Positions 11,001 through 23,267 are shown, numbered from the stretch's first letter. The stretch is DNA of 64,000 nucleotides from Lantana camara (GCA_037501455.1 CM074859.1:89796894-89860893), one strand, 5' to 3'. Numbers and translations: made by a program. The notes: generated by a model not told the origin, from the letters alone.

Positions 11001-12487
11001 TGCAGCGTGACTTCACGCGGCTTCTCAGAATCTCCCTTGAGTACCACCGGTTGATCCTGCCACATGAATTCCATAGTAAGATTCGCATAGTCATGCGCCA
11101 CTCGCCCTAACAAACGTAGCCATTGGACGCCCAATACTATCTGAGTTCCATGAACAGGTAACACGAATACATCCACCGGAAACACATGGCCCTGCAGCAG
11201 AATTTTGACTTTCGGGCATTGCTGTTTACACAATAATGAAGCACCATTACCCATGTACACCCTGAAAGGAGGCACTTCGCTCACCGGTAAGCTCAACTTC
11301 TCCACTATTGAGGGGTGAATGAAATTATGTGTACTCCCACCATCAATTAGAAATGTCACTACAATATCCCCAAGCATACCTGCGATGCGCAGAGAGCGGG
11401 GTGTCTGCCCTGCGGCAATACTATGCAGTGTTGAAACATCCGCCGTCACGACCACATTATCCTCACTGGGTTCAACTCCATCCTCGTCCTCTTCCTCATC
11501 GCCCATGAGCAACAGATATCGCCCGCAACGATGCCCTTTTACCCACTTTTCATCGCAGTTATAACATAACCCTTTAGCATCCCGAGCGAGACGCTCGGCT
11601 CTGGACAACCGGCGAATTGGGGGACCCGAATTTAGGGGGGCCGGGGTTCCCTGTTTGGAAGAGGGGTTAGGCAATAACGGTAATGAGGTAGCCGATGGCG
11701 ATGGTACCCCTGTGTTACTGCCCGACTGGCACCCAGCGGACACGGGGCTGTTCCATGGCCGAGACTGGACACTTACACTCCAGGCTCTGTGTTTCGCTTC
11801 CAATTCGCGCGCCAACGCAAAGGACGTGGACAACGAACTTGGTTTCATGAGCAAGATCTCGTGCTGTAGATGCGGTTTCAAACCCACATGAAATAGGGAT
11901 TGGAGGTTCGTCTCAGATACATCCATCACGTTCACCAGAATCTTCTCGAAAGCTGTCTGATATTCCAGAACCGAACCCGTTTGTTGCACTTTAGCGAGTA
12001 CTCCGAAATAGTCTATGTAATTCAGAGGATCGAATCGCAATTTGAACTTCTCTACAAAGTCCGGCCACGATTCAAGAAGGTTGCTACGCTGTCTCCACCG
12101 AAACCAATCTAAGGCCGCCCCTTCTAACATTAGTCCCACCGTGGCTAACCGGGACTCTTCCGACACTCCATAGAATACTAAATACTCGTGGGCCTGAAAT
12201 AACCATCCGAGAGGGTCCGAACCATCACTCTTGGGCATGTCCAAACGCACTTTAGGGGCTGCGTTGGGTCCAAACGGAGGTACGGTGTCTTCATGGCGTG
12301 GGGTGATTGCGGAGGAAGTAGACACCGCCTGTCGGTCGGGGTGCACGTTTAGAGCACCCAATTCCTTCTGAACCTTCTGGACGATGTGGCTGAGTTGGGT
12401 TTCGATTTGTTTCTGGAACTCCTTGAAGTTCGTCTCGCTACGTTCCTGGAATTCCTTAAAACTAGCAACGCTCACGGAATCAGTCAT
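7868..12487 (-). pseudogene. gag-pol polyprotein of the Reina-like chromovirus, one in-frame stop
   Basis: One frame of about 1,540 codons is broken only by a TAG at 8555-8557, after residue 1310. Residues about 80-240 are gag. A modified zinc knuckle (CYNCDEKWVKGHRC) lies at 308-321. The protease has IDGGSTHNFI at 381-390, with DGG where most relatives have DSG. Reverse transcriptase spans about 590-770 with FFDD at 722-725, and RNase H about 860-980. Integrase follows, with an H-H-C-C zinc site (about 1060-1100) and catalytic D1130, D1190, E1226 (D-D-35-E). Beyond the stop come the integrase C-terminal fold and a chromodomain ending in ATWEP. The start ATG lies 26 bp inside the 5' LTR boundary, after the primer site. 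The single stop looks like a point transition, so activity may have been lost recently. The last 55 codons lie in the LTR. Confidence 0.93.
8037..8050 (-). other. Polypurine tract of the Reina-like element
   Basis: On the minus strand this reads AATGGGGGTGGGAA, immediately before the 3' LTR. It would prime plus-strand DNA synthesis. It lies inside the open reading frame, so it is also translated. Confidence 0.85.
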
Positions 12488-12494
12488 GTTGCTT

Positions 12495-12513
12495 CTCTCA
12501 ACGAAAGCACCAA
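12495..12513 (-). other. Primer binding site of the Reina-like element
   Basis: On the minus strand it reads TTGGTGCTTTCGTTGAGAG directly after the 5' LTR. This is not the TGGTATCAGAGC initiator-methionine site used by most other elements here. I cannot name the tRNA. Confidence 0.7.
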
Positions 12514-12949
12514 TAATAAGAACCGAATATGAGACGTCAGAGCGGTCTCGAGCTCGTAGGATAATCCGGCAAGACCCACCGGCGGGAGAACTTGGAGGGG
12601 AAGAGAGACTTGAGAGTTAGGGTTGTAAAGGAATTGTAATTACTTGCTTAATCAGAAATATTGTTCCAAACAATAAATACCTACGACCCATAAACCAGGG
12701 ACACCTAAGCAAAACCAATAAATTAAAACATAAGTCAGCAAAGCCAATTAACTGGGACCAAATGAAAATACTAATGTTACTTAAGACTTGGACATGGTAT
12801 AATCTTTCTGCCACCTTGGTTGCTTTCTCATTCTTCCACTGCGACGCACCTCCGGCTCTCTTTCTTGATCTTCGCCTTCTGCGTCAACCCCCGCAGACAC
12901 TCTAGCTCCACTATCATCCACCGCTCCACCCACAACGGCCACCGTATCA
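12514..12949 (-). repeat. 5' LTR of the Reina-like element
   Basis: 436 bp, the same length as the 3' LTR and differing from it by four transitions in my alignment. It carries a copy of the gag-pol C-terminal coding tail that is not translated from here. Confidence 0.93.
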
Positions 12950-13027
12950 CACCACCACTGAAAAGCCTCACCTAAGAAGGATGAATAAAGTTATTAAGCA
13001 ATCTGTGGAGAAGTTTCATTGTCCCAC

Positions 13028-13081
13028 ATCCCACATCGCTGTATTAGGTGGTGGGTTGGGGAGGAGTTTTCAGATAAAAAT
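13028..13081 (+). promoter_or_regulatory. snRNA promoter of U1: USE (13028-13038) and TATA-like box (about 13073-13081)
   Basis: ATCCCACATCG at 13028-13038 matches the plant upstream sequence element RTCCCACATCG exactly. A second partial copy (GTCCCACATC) overlaps just before it at 13021-13030. The A/T-rich GATAAAAAT at 13073-13081 lies 34 bp downstream and about 28 bp before the RNA start. In plants a USE-TATA spacing of about 33-35 bp specifies RNA polymerase II snRNA transcription, as expected for U1. The TATA box is weak compared with the usual TATAAATA. Confidence 0.8.
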
Positions 13082-13101
13082 GAGAAATTTTATTAAGTTA
13101 C

Positions 13102-13264
13102 ATACTTACCTGGACGGGGTCATTGGGCGATCACGAATGCCCATGGCCTAGGTTGGCGACCTCCATTGCACTTAGGAGGGGCGCCCGCCTAAGGTCGACC
13201 CAAGTGGTCGAGCCTACGTCATAATTTATGGTATAGGGGGCCTGTGTTCGCGCGGTCCCTGCCC
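13102..13264 (+). ncRNA. U1: U1 spliceosomal snRNA
   Basis: The RNA starts ATACTTACCTGG, the universal U1 5' end that pairs with 5' splice sites. It continues with plant U1 landmarks: the ATTGCACTTAGGAG loop of stem-loop II (the U1A-binding loop), GAGCCTACGTC, an Sm site ATAATTTATGG near 13219-13230, and a GC-rich terminal stem-loop (GGGGGCC...GGTCCCT). The length of about 163 nt fits plant U1. A few changes from the consensus I remember (G-U pairs in the last stem) leave the folds possible. It acts in the nucleus as the RNA of U1 snRNP. Promoter and 3' box are both present, so this is probably a real gene, though U1 pseudogenes are common in plants. Confidence 0.9.
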
Positions 13265-13277
13265 AACTCAAGTTCAA
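13264..13277 (+). terminator. snRNA 3' box (3'-end formation signal) of U1
   Basis: CAACTCAAGTTCAA directly follows the RNA and fits the plant snRNA 3' box pattern CA(N)3-10AGTNNAA, with AGTTCAA at 13271-13277. Confidence 0.75.
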
Positions 13278-13902
13278 CTTAGTAATAATAAATGTGTATT
13301 TTTACTATTAAAATTAGTATTATTTATAATCGATAAGAATATTATTTAATTATATAATTAAAAAGGAGTAAATATATAAAATTGTCAAAAAGTGTGAAAA
13401 GAGAAAAAATAAATTTGGTAGATAAAGGGTACAAAAATGAAAAATATAAAAATGAAAGAGAAATACATACTTAAATAGTTAAATGAGATTAGAGAGAATA
13501 TAATCAACGAAATTTCGAAACAAAACTAATTTAAAATAAAAGTCTCTAAAAAGTAAAAAGCTAATTTAAAATAAAAGTTTTTAAAAAGTAAAAAGTTATG
13601 TGCATATAAAAATAAGATATAATCTAATATTATAATTAATTTTTTATAGTATTTAATTAAATCTATCTTTAATTTTTTATATGAATATACTTTTTAAACT
13701 ATTTGTGCTATATACATAAAATTCAAGGATTAATTACATTTAGCACTTGTTGGAGTTTCGAATATTACAATTGGAACCCTATTAGTCATTTTACATTTTG
13801 GCCCCTTCTAAAAATTATAAATCAATTCAGATCAATTTTCTGTTAAATTTAGGGTGACGTCATAGATTTTGGGACTTCAATTTTTCATTTTAACCCTGAC
13901 TT
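13278..13902. other. AT-rich spacer with a probable MITE fragment (about 13731-13902)
   Basis: 13278-13730 is very AT-rich without genes and includes a short local duplication of CTAATTTAAAATAAAAGT near 13520-13580. From about 13731 the text (GGATTAATTACATTTAGCAC, TGGCCCCTT, TTAGGGTGACGTCA) has the look of a plant MITE arm. It ends abruptly at the LTR at 13903, so it may be a MITE cut by element B. Confidence 0.45.
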
Positions 13903-16900
13903 TGTAACGCCCGAGCGCGAGACGTCACATCCCCCGCACCATTACCCGACCCGAAAATGAAATGGCAAATCCATACACGAGCCAAATCAAGGCGAACGGG
14001 GACATAACATACTCATAATGCTAGGTGGGACTAACCCTTATACCAAATAAAGAACCAACAATCATAACAATAGAGTGGCATAATCGCGGAAGCAAAATCC
14101 ATAACTCATATATTGAGTTATAAGCTCTAGATACCATCAAACAAAAACACAAGTGTCATTATCAACAGCCCACATCGCCTATGACAATTCATGTATGCTC
14201 CATTCATTTCCTTATCATATTAAACATAATGTATGAGTGATTACATAGAAGAAATGCTAGACAATAATGCAAGACTCCCAACGACTCGTATTCCCGCCTA
14301 GCACTTCCCACCTGTAAAATAACTGAAACAACTCCGGGTTCAGTCCTTAAGAGACTGGTGGGTATAAAACAGGGCATATTACAATAATATCGCGGAATTT
14401 AAACATAAACATGCAAGTTATAATCCCGATCAAGGTTTTACTAACATTTTCCCAAGGGGTAAAACAAGAGAAGCAATGAACGGGATTATAACAATCATTT
14501 TCAATCATTAGTTCAATAGTGAACCGGCGAGTGGCTAATCTCCAACCTTCACTTCGTGTATCATTATCATTTAATCATTAGTGGTCATACACATAATCTT
14601 TTGTGCTCATTCATTGATTGTTCGTTCAATCATTCATTTACTCCTTTTTCCTCCGGTTAGTGGACGGGTGTGCAAGGCCCGACCACCCATTCATTATGGC
14701 TAGTGGGGTACATGAATCCCCAAAAGCCCGGTTCACATCCTTCACTAATCTCCTAGTGAAGTCCGGTATCACCGTAGTTTGGTGGGACTAGTATACGGGG
14801 ATCACCGTCAGCCCAAGCTTCCCCGGATAGCCACGTACACTAAGTTCCAGGGCCCCCCATTCATTGTGTTCAATAAATTCTCGCCAAAACATTTGGTAGG
14901 GTTCATAAAATAAAGGCTTTATGTTGAAAACATTGACTCGTTGAAAGACTCGATGTATACATATATACTTTTGGCCGAAATCTTGCACATTAGGGTATAT
15001 TGGGTCATAATTTCAACTAATAGAAGAAAAACCCACATGATTTACCAAAAGAAAACACAAGAACCTCACTGCCCGGCCTCGTCTCCTACCTGACCAATAT
15101 CTGTGTAACAAAAGTGGTGTGAGACTAAAGATGACCATAACGACGCACGACATGCAATAAACATGATATGAGGTGCATGAATAAGGAAATTAGGTTATGA
15201 AGATGTTCATATGCGCAATTAGAGTCATATAAACACATAATCAAGTTATTCGTTCAATCCATGAAGAATTGATACTCATTCATGTGCATTCGTTCATTTC
15301 ATTTATAATTCGATGCATACATTAATCCATAATCAAGCTTCTCATATTCATATCACATAATTTGAGAATCACTTTCATATGATAACATAACGACTCATAT
15401 AACATTTAGTATTCATAATCGAAGCTCATATAATACGGAAAGTAGGCATGCAATTCCATACATAAAACAAGCTATACGCATTCGAGAAAACAGGGGAGAC
15501 ATGGGTGTGTCTCCCTCGCAGTACAAAAAGAACACGACCATGTCTCAGTACAGGGTCAAATCCCCTGCTCTGACACGGGGATGTCTCATCCCTAGTTGGA
15601 AATGAGACATGCCCGTGTCTCGATACAGAGAACTTCCTTCTCGGGGAAAATAGGGTGACACGGGCGTGTCACATTTCATGCACAAAAGACGACACGTCCG
15701 TGTCGTGCACCAGTCACCATCATCTTTTTCGAATTTCCGGCTAAAAAACACACAAACACACATTTGCATCCCTTGTTTTCGAACCAACAACAACCACAAC
15801 ATGCTATACACCATCTTGGACCAAGAGTTCACCATAAAACTTAGGGAAAAATATGTATTTCAATCTCCTAAACAAGAATTCATGCGTATATGTGGGAAAT
15901 TCATGTTAAATCTTCATTTTCATGCATGAAGCTTAAATATCCATTAATGGCAACTTTCATCTAATGCAACCAACACTTATCTATGCTTATAGAAATGATA
16001 AGGGAGCTAGGTAGAGCTTGTTTCATGCATAAAAACACAAGATATACCATGGATGATCACATACCAAGAATCAAGCTCAAACTTGCACTATTCATGTTCT
16101 TCTCCAAACCCCAAGAATTCCTAACTTAATTCGTGCTCTCATGGATGAAAATATCCATGAAGATGAGGAGATTTCTTATAATCTTTACCTTAGAAGAAGA
16201 TTGGATGATGGTTGATCTTGAGCTCAAAGTATGGTGAGTCAAAAATGGAGATTTTTCTTGGAGCTTATCTTTCCTTCTCTTGGATAATGATGATCGATGA
16301 TTATGGAAGAAAGGGGAAGAAAATCAGCTCTTAAGGTGGAGAATTGGATCAAGTACGGGTTGAACCGCTCCGATATTGATTAAAAAACGGATTCAAGTTA
16401 AGCCATAGAGTTATATTGGCTGAAATTCACCTCGTTGAGAATTCAAACGGCATCGAAAAGATGTGAGGTCAAGTTTATTGGTTAGCAATCGTCGAAACGA
16501 GTTCAACATCAAAGACGGATCTCGAATCCGAGATCCCGAGCTCAAGATATTTGAAAAAACGTTCTGGGTGGCCTATTATTCAAATAGGTCCCTAAACTTT
16601 CAAAAAGTGACAATTAAGCCCAAGGCTTACTTTCAATCAAGTCCATAACTGTTAAATAAATTACAATTATACCCTCGGCAAACGTAAATCACATAATTTC
16701 ACAAAATCAACATAGGGTTCATGCAATTCACAATTTCGCAAGTTCGATCATATATTCACATTTCAAATTGGAATACAAATGCAATTTAGACAATTATTTC
16801 AAGTTATAAACGCAATTTAAACAATTTAAATGAAAATTAGAATCACATAATTCAAGAAATAAACACACGTATCACTTACCTGCACGTGCGAGAATGCGGG

Positions 16901-16908
16901 GCGTTACA
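13903..16908 (-). repeat. 3' LTR of Tekay-like gypsy element B
   Basis: 3006 bp. On the minus strand it begins TGTAACGCCCCGC, directly after a polypurine tract, and ends CGGGCGTTACA. It contains the LTR block shared by all Tekay-like copies here (about 14640-14860) and a palindrome array (15495-15706). The left flank GACTT (13898-13902) is the candidate target duplication. The other LTR is not in the window. Confidence 0.88.
15495..15706. repeat. Palindrome array in LTR B (GACAC...GTGTC type)
   Basis: Units include GGAGACATGGGTGTGTCTCC (15495-15514), GAGACA...TGTCTC (15604-15621), GTGACA...TGTCAC (15655-15672) and ACGACAC...GTGTCGT (15689-15706). The inner ACA/TGT is constant. The outer arm bases differ between units but stay complementary. 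Confidence 0.85.
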
Positions 16909-16945
16909 ACCTCTCCCCCTTAAAAAGAATCCGTCCTCGGATTCA
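16909..16945 (-). other. Polypurine tract and adjacent stem-loop of element B
   Basis: On the minus strand the stop codon overlaps GAATCCG-AGGA-CGGATTC (16927-16944). This is followed by TTTTTAAGGGGGAGAGGT and the LTR. The stem-loop has equivalents in elements F, H and E. Confidence 0.8.
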
Positions 16946-19714
16946 CTGCTCGCCCAGAAACAGTTCAGGGTAGAACCTTTTCATTTTATCCTTCGTCTCA
17001 CACGTGGCTTCTTCAGTTCTATCACTTCTCCATAAAACTTTGACAATGGGATACGTCGATTTCTGAGTTCTTGAAATTTTCGATCCAAGATCTTAACCGT
17101 CATCTGAACGAAGGTAAGATTCGGTTCAAGTTCTACTTCCTCTACTGGAAGAACCGCTGATTCGTCTGAAAAGTATTTCCGAAGCTGTGAAACATGGAAC
17201 ACGTTGTGGATTCCTGTTAAGCTTGGAGGTAAATCCAACTGATAAGCTGTATCCCCGATTCTTTCTAGAATCTCAAAGGGTCCCATGTAACGAGGGTTTA
17301 ACTTCCCTCCCTTACCGATTCTCGTGAATCCTTTACGTGGTGAGGCTTTGAGGAAAACTCGATCCCCAAATTCGAACTCAAGATCTTTTCTCCGATTATC
17401 AGCGCAACTCTTTTGACGATTTTGAGCTGTTTTCATCCGTTGTCGAATTAATTGGACTTTCTCAATGGCGTCTTGAACCGCTTTAGAAGGTTTTTCTTTC
17501 TTCTCACCTCTTTTCACACCTTCTTGCTTAGTCCAATTCCATTCCTCCAAATCGAAAAACAACGGGGATATGTATTTTCGTCCGTAGAGAAATTCATAAG
17601 GTGCCATTTCTATCGAGGTCTGGTAGCTATTATTGTAAGCAAACTAGATCAATGGCAACTGTTCATTCCAAGAACTCTGAAAATCCAACGCACAAGTTCT
17701 TAGCATATCCTCCAAATATCTAATTACTTTCTCAGATTGTCCGTCCGTCTGTGGATGAAAGGCTATGCTGAAATGAAGCCTGGTTCCCAAACACTTCTGG
17801 AGTTCTTGCCAACACTTCGAGGTGAATCTTGGATCCCGATCCGATACAATGCTAATCGATACTCCATGAAGTCTAACAATTTCCACAGTACTTCTTGGCT
17901 AGCTTGTTTACCTTGTCGGACATCCTTATGGCAAGAAAATGTGCTGACTTGGTTAATCGATCCACGATCACCCAAATTCCATGAAGAGTAAACCCGACAC
18001 GAAATCCATTGCTATTTGTTCCCACTTCCATTCTGGAATAGACAATGGCTGGAGTAGCCCACATGGCTTCTGATGCTCGGCTTTCACTAGCTGACAAGTC
18101 AGACACTGCTTCACATAATTAACCACGTCTCTTTTCAATCCGTTCCACCAGTAATACTGCTTAAGGTCCCCGTTCATCTTATTCCCTCCAGGGTGTACAG
18201 AATAAGCGGTCTTATGAATTTCATCAAGTATAATTCGCTTTAACTCTTCGGGAACCACAACCCTGGTCTTGAATCTGAAGATTCCCATATCATCAAACCT
18301 GAACGGACATTCAGGTTCATTCTGGGCTTTCCTTACTAATTTATGAACTTCAGGATCACTTCTTTGAGCCTCGAATATCCGGTGTTTTAAATCAGGGTGT
18401 ATTGAGATATTAGAGATGTAAGCTCTTATCTTGATCGGCTCTACTTTATCTCTGATATCCACTTCCAAATTAGATGTACTTGCCTTCCTGCTAAGTGCAT
18501 CTGCGACCATGTTGGCTTTCCCTGGATGGTATCGAATTGTACACTCGTAATCCTCATGAATCTCCATCCAACGCCGTTGTCTTGCGTTCAGCTCCTTTTG
18601 AGGGAACAAATATTGAAGACTTTTGTGGTCTGTGAAAATCTCGAAAGAAACTCCATAAAGATATTGTCTCCACTTCAATAGTGTAAAGACCACGGCTGCC
18701 AACTCAAGATCATGCGTGGGATAATTCTTTTCATGTTCTTTCAACTTCCTTGAGGCATAGGCGATTATCTTCCCTTTTTGCATCAAAACACAGCCCAAAA
18801 CTTCTTTTGAAGCATCGGTATACACAACAAACCCTTCGGTACCCTCGGGAAGTGCTAACACTAGTGCAGACGTCAACTTTTCCTTTAAAAGTTGGAAGAT
18901 CGCCTCACACTTCTCATCCCACTCAAACTTGACTTCTTTCTTTGTCAATCGGTTTATAGGGGTGGTAATCTTTGAAAAATCTTTCACAAACCTTCGGTAA
19001 TAGCCCGCCAGACCCAAGAAACTTCTAACCACTGAGGCATTTTTCGGACTCTGCCAGAGTAAAACTATCTCAACCTTGGAAGGATCTACTTCTAGTCCTC
19101 TGCTCGAGACAATGTGGCCTAAGAAAACCACCCGGTCAATCCAGAACTCACATTTACTGAACTTCGCGTATAACCGATGTTCTCTCAGAGTTTCTAGTAC
19201 CAATCTGAGGTGTTGTGCATGATCTTCTTCTGATCTTGAATACACGAGGATATCATCTATAAAGATTACCATGAACTTGTCGAGATAGGGACGGAAAATC
19301 CTGTGCATCATATCTATGAAAGCTGGCGGAGCATAGGTCAATCCAAACGGCATCATTGCGAACTCGTAATGCCCATACCAAGTATTAAATCCCATCTTAG
19401 GAATATCTTCTTCCCAGATTTTCAATTGGTAGTACCCCTGTCTCAAATCAAACTTCGAATACACTGTTGACCCTTGCAAGAGATCAAACAAGTCTTCTAT
19501 GTGAGGCAAAGGATACTTATTCTTTACCGCCATCCGATTCAATTCCCGATAATCGATACACATCCTCAGAGTCCCATCTTTCTTCTTAACAAAAAGTACC
19601 GGTGCACCCCAAGGCGACGAACTTGGTCGAATATAACCATTCTTGGGAAGTTCTTCAAGCTGAATCTTCAATTCTTTCAATTCTGCTGGAGCCATTCGGT
19701 AAGGAGTCTTAGAG
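16943..19714 (-). pseudogene. pol 3' part of Tekay-like element B, frameshifted and cut by element C
   Basis: Reverse transcriptase, RNase H and integrase of a Tekay/Del-type chromovirus. The longest piece (17968-19714) runs from the SKTPYRMAP block through RT (FIDDILVYS) and RNase H to the integrase zinc region (CLTCQ) and MDFVSG. The integrase core then continues in other frames: [13 protein letters not shown] near 17910-17990 and [12 protein letters not shown] with the HPQTDGQS block at 17644-17886. The integrase C-terminus and chromodomain-like tail are at 16981-17607, with a last frameshift near 17040. At least three frameshifts make it dead. Gag and protease are absent because element C inserted at 19714/19715. 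Most of the change is short indels, so it is older than C and F. Confidence 0.9.
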
Positions 19715-22700
19715 TGTGACACCCCGACTCCGCGACCGTACAGGTATGACGTATGTGCGCAATTTAATTTATTTTAATTTCATTTTTAATTGTTGCATTT
19801 AATTGATTTATATTTTATTAATTGAAATTTTTATATGAATTATTTGAATTTATATGAAATATTTGAATTATATGTCAAAATTTGCCTCAAGTGATTCATG
19901 ATATGAATTTTATGAATTTATGATATGTGAATTTAATTCCCGAACAAGCTAATTTCGTAAATTATGTGATTTATATGAATTAAGGACTTAATTGTGCAAT
20001 TTTAATTATTTTTGGACTTAATCGAAAAGTTGATTTGCACTTATTTGATACTTTTTCAAAGTTTTGGACTTAATTGCAAAATGGACTTTTTATTTAAAAT
20101 TTTATTTGTTTAATTTGTATAAATTAATATTTTATTTTATTTTATTTGTTTTATTTGAATTTATTTATTGAATTGATATGCCTAGTTGATGAAATGAGAT
20201 GCGTTTGTGTTCGAATTGAGATCGAAATTTCGTGCCGATTTAATATGTTGGAGTTTTATGAGTCGTGTACTTGAATACGTGCTCGTTATGTGTTTTCGGG
20301 TTTATTTGTTGGGTTTTCAGGACTTGTTTTTTTTGGGGTAACCTAAAGGAGGCTAACATGTACTTAGCACACCTTGGGTTCCAGGTAGTGTAACTTGAGC
20401 TCGGGAATTCGGATTCGAATTCCGTCACCTCCGTTGAACTCGTTTCGACGATTCGAGTGCAATGGATCAGGCCTTGTAAATTTTTGACCTCATTTGATAC
20501 CCCGAAGTCAGCCCGTAACTGTGTGTCGCGCTCATATGACCACCTTTCACCATTTTGCACATAAGTCCCTCAATTCTTGGCCAATTGCCCTCAAACCTGG
20601 ACCCACTTCTCACCAACTCAGTCCTTTATCACTTTTTGCTGCCTTAATATCGTTCTATACACAAGAGAAAAGAGGGAAAAATCAGTTTTTGAGCAGCAGC
20701 TGTCCCAAACCCGTAACTGTTCACCCAAGGGAGATTTTGAGCTCCAATCTCCATTTTCTTCCATCTTCTTCAAAGGGTAAGCTTGTATTTGATATGTACA
20801 TGATTAAGTGGTCATTTTAATCTAAGAAATTCTGGTTTTCATCCATTTTTGATATAGTTTTGATTCAAGACATGAATAGTTAGGTTTTATTGCCATTTTT
20901 GAATTCCATCTCATTCCTTGGTGTTTTGCTTGAATTGGAGCTGGATTATTGATCATTTGTGCTTCATTTATTGTTGATTATAGCTGACTTGGGTGGTAGT
21001 TGTGTTTTGGGTGAGATACCTTTAATATACTTGAGTTTTTGTTGAGATATATGTATGAATTGGTGCCATTTTCTTTACCTTTGCTGCTGCTGTTCGTTTC
21101 CAGCTGATTTAAGGAAGTTGTCGTGCTGTTTTGCTGCTGATTTTGCTGCCTTTACATGCCTTATTGAGTTGGTAATTGATTGGTAGGAAATCAGGGCTGA
21201 ACAGGGGTGATTTCCGCCTTCTTCCATGACTGAACTGTCTCCCCTGGGCGGGGAGATGAATTTGCTGCTGGGATGTTTTACTTCTTTTTCCTAGTTTGCA
21301 TGATAAGTTTGGATTTTGCATGGTTGTTACGTGGGGATGCAGGGTTTGATAATTCATGAACTTTGCATGGACTTTACATGCATGAGAAGGATTTTAAATG
21401 TTTGTTTTGTGGGCTGCTACGTGTAGATATATATATTTATATACTATACTTTAAATATATGTATATATATATAGATATATATATATATATATTATGATAT
21501 ATATTTATGTAATTTGAAATTTAAATGATTTTATATGAATTCTTATGTATGACATGTGTAATCTAAATTTGATTTTATGATTTAAATTATTTGTTATATT
21601 TTAGGAATTACATTTATGAATTTATTGGATACGGTTCGTACGTGGTTTGAACTTAAATGATCTAAATGATGCATTCTTGCATTTCATATGCATTCATTTC
21701 ATACATATGCATTTCCGAGCGTCTAAGTGGTACATATTTGAGTCTAAGTCTCGGGTCTTGCGTTCTTTTGTTTCAGAGACTCTTCAGGAAGTTAAAGAGC
21801 CCGACGTTTAGGTGTCCGGTTGCTTCTTTTATCCGATTTTCACTCCGCTTCCACTTCAAGGTGAGGGTTAGGATCTTTTCTTTTAGATAAGTGACCTATG
21901 GCCTTTATGTTATTGATTTCCTATCCCGCATGTGGCTATATATGTATTATATGGTTAAATACGAATGCTTATGATACGTTTATGATTTTATGAATCCCCT
22001 TTACGAATTTATGAAAATGGTATAAGTATGGGCATATATGAGCTTATGATTTTGAATCCTTTGTACGTTTCCTTTATGATTCAGCGAGTTGTGCCCTGAA
22101 AGATGGGTTATTGGCATGTTTCTTATGAATCTGGGCCCAGGGATTGTGGGTAAGGACCCCCGGTACGGCAAGGGCCGTCGGGTTAAGCCTGTGCATATCC
22201 CATTTGAGGTGGTGGCGTGCGATTCTTGGAGGTTGAGAAGGCGCTATTACCTTGAGCCCTCGGTGAATAACCGGGGAAGGCATATCGTGGGTTAGCTACC
22301 CCGTATGTATATAGAATCCATATGGCTGGAGAGGGTTTGATTCCCGATCAGCAAGGCGTTGAGGAGTTATGAATTTATGAATTCTTATGTATTTATGATT
22401 TGTATGAGGAGTTGAGGAGGTCCGTACTCGCCGGACGTTTATGTTTCTTTTATGCTTTGGTGGTTGTGAAACGAGTTAGGATTTCCTTGGTATTATATGT
22501 ATGTTTTAAAAATGATTTGGTATGAAAAACCCCAGCTCGGTTCATGATCGACCCCTTTTGATTATATGCTATGCTCTATACGTATTTATGGTGTGGGTAT
22601 GCGTTAGCCCCCCCTCACTCAGTCGAGTTTTGACTGACCCCTTCCTTTTAACACTTTAGTTGCAGGTTTCTCAAGCTAGGCGGGGAAATGCGTCGGTCGT

Positions 22701-23073
22701 GTCGTACTTTCGGGTTTAGGTCGAGTCGGCATATTTACCTGCTGCATTTTGATTACTTTTATGAATTGTATTTGAATTCTAATTATGTCTTATGGAGAAT
22801 TATGAACTTTTGATGTATATACTTGACCTATTTTGGGCCATCAGGCCGTTGTATATGTTAGTATAGAGCTTTTTTTCGATCCTTATGTTGTTGCTTCCGC
22901 ATTCTTATCTGTTTGTTTTGCGCGCTCTGTTCGAGTTTTAGCCCCGCTTAGCCTAGTGTGTGAGTGTAGGTTCCCGTTCGCTTAGACTTGGGCTCATGTA
23001 TGGAAATCCATTTCATATGTGGGTTCGGGTTTAAGTGCGGGGGATGTGGTGGCCCACCGTTCCGGGCGCTACA
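19715..23073 (+). repeat. 5' LTR of Tekay-like gypsy element C
   Basis: 3359 bp, starting TGTGACACCCCGACT and ending CCGGGCGCTACA, followed by an initiator-Met primer site. It is inserted in the RT region of element B; the left flank is TAGAG. It contains an AT microsatellite (about 21428-21492). The palindrome slot seen in other LTRs is represented by a single TCTCCCC...GGGGAGA at 21238-21256. The usual closing motif GGGGATGTGGTGG lies at 23040-23053. No gene is supported inside it. Confidence 0.9.
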
Positions 23074-23081
23074 TCTTAAAG

Positions 23082-23093
23082 TGGTATCAGAGC
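23082..23093 (+). other. Primer binding site of element C (initiator Met tRNA)
   Basis: TGGTATCAGAGC lies eight bases after the LTR end. It is complementary to the 3' end of plant initiator methionine tRNA, the usual primer for this lineage. Confidence 0.9.
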
Positions 23094-23267
23094 TCTCGGT
23101 TGTAAAATCGAAGCTCTAGGGTCGTGTTGGTTCGTCTAGGTCATTCGGATTAGGACAATGTGATTACGTGCATCTATGTGCCTCATTTACTTGAATTTTT
23201 ATGAATTGTGCACATGGTCATGTACTAACCGCACGCATGTATATTGCAATTCTTTGGATTTTGTAGG

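Larger units (their letters stand above)
7601..12949 (-). mobile_element. Complete Ty3/gypsy chromovirus, Reina-like, 5349 bp
   Basis: Both LTRs are present (7601-8036 and 12514-12949, 436 bp each), flanked by CACCA at 7596-7600 and 12950-12954. Read on the minus strand, the order is LTR, primer binding site (12495-12513), gag, protease, reverse transcriptase, RNase H, integrase, chromodomain, polypurine tract (8037-8050), LTR. By my reading the two LTRs differ at only four positions, all transitions, so the insertion is young. Gag-integrase-chromodomain order and short LTRs point to the Reina clade. The insertion interrupts nothing recognisable but lies just upstream of the U1 gene. Confidence 0.95.

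Noticed and set aside
20494..20820. 108-codon open frame in LTR C
   Set aside because: It is inside an LTR, has no motif, and several alternative frames are similarly open.
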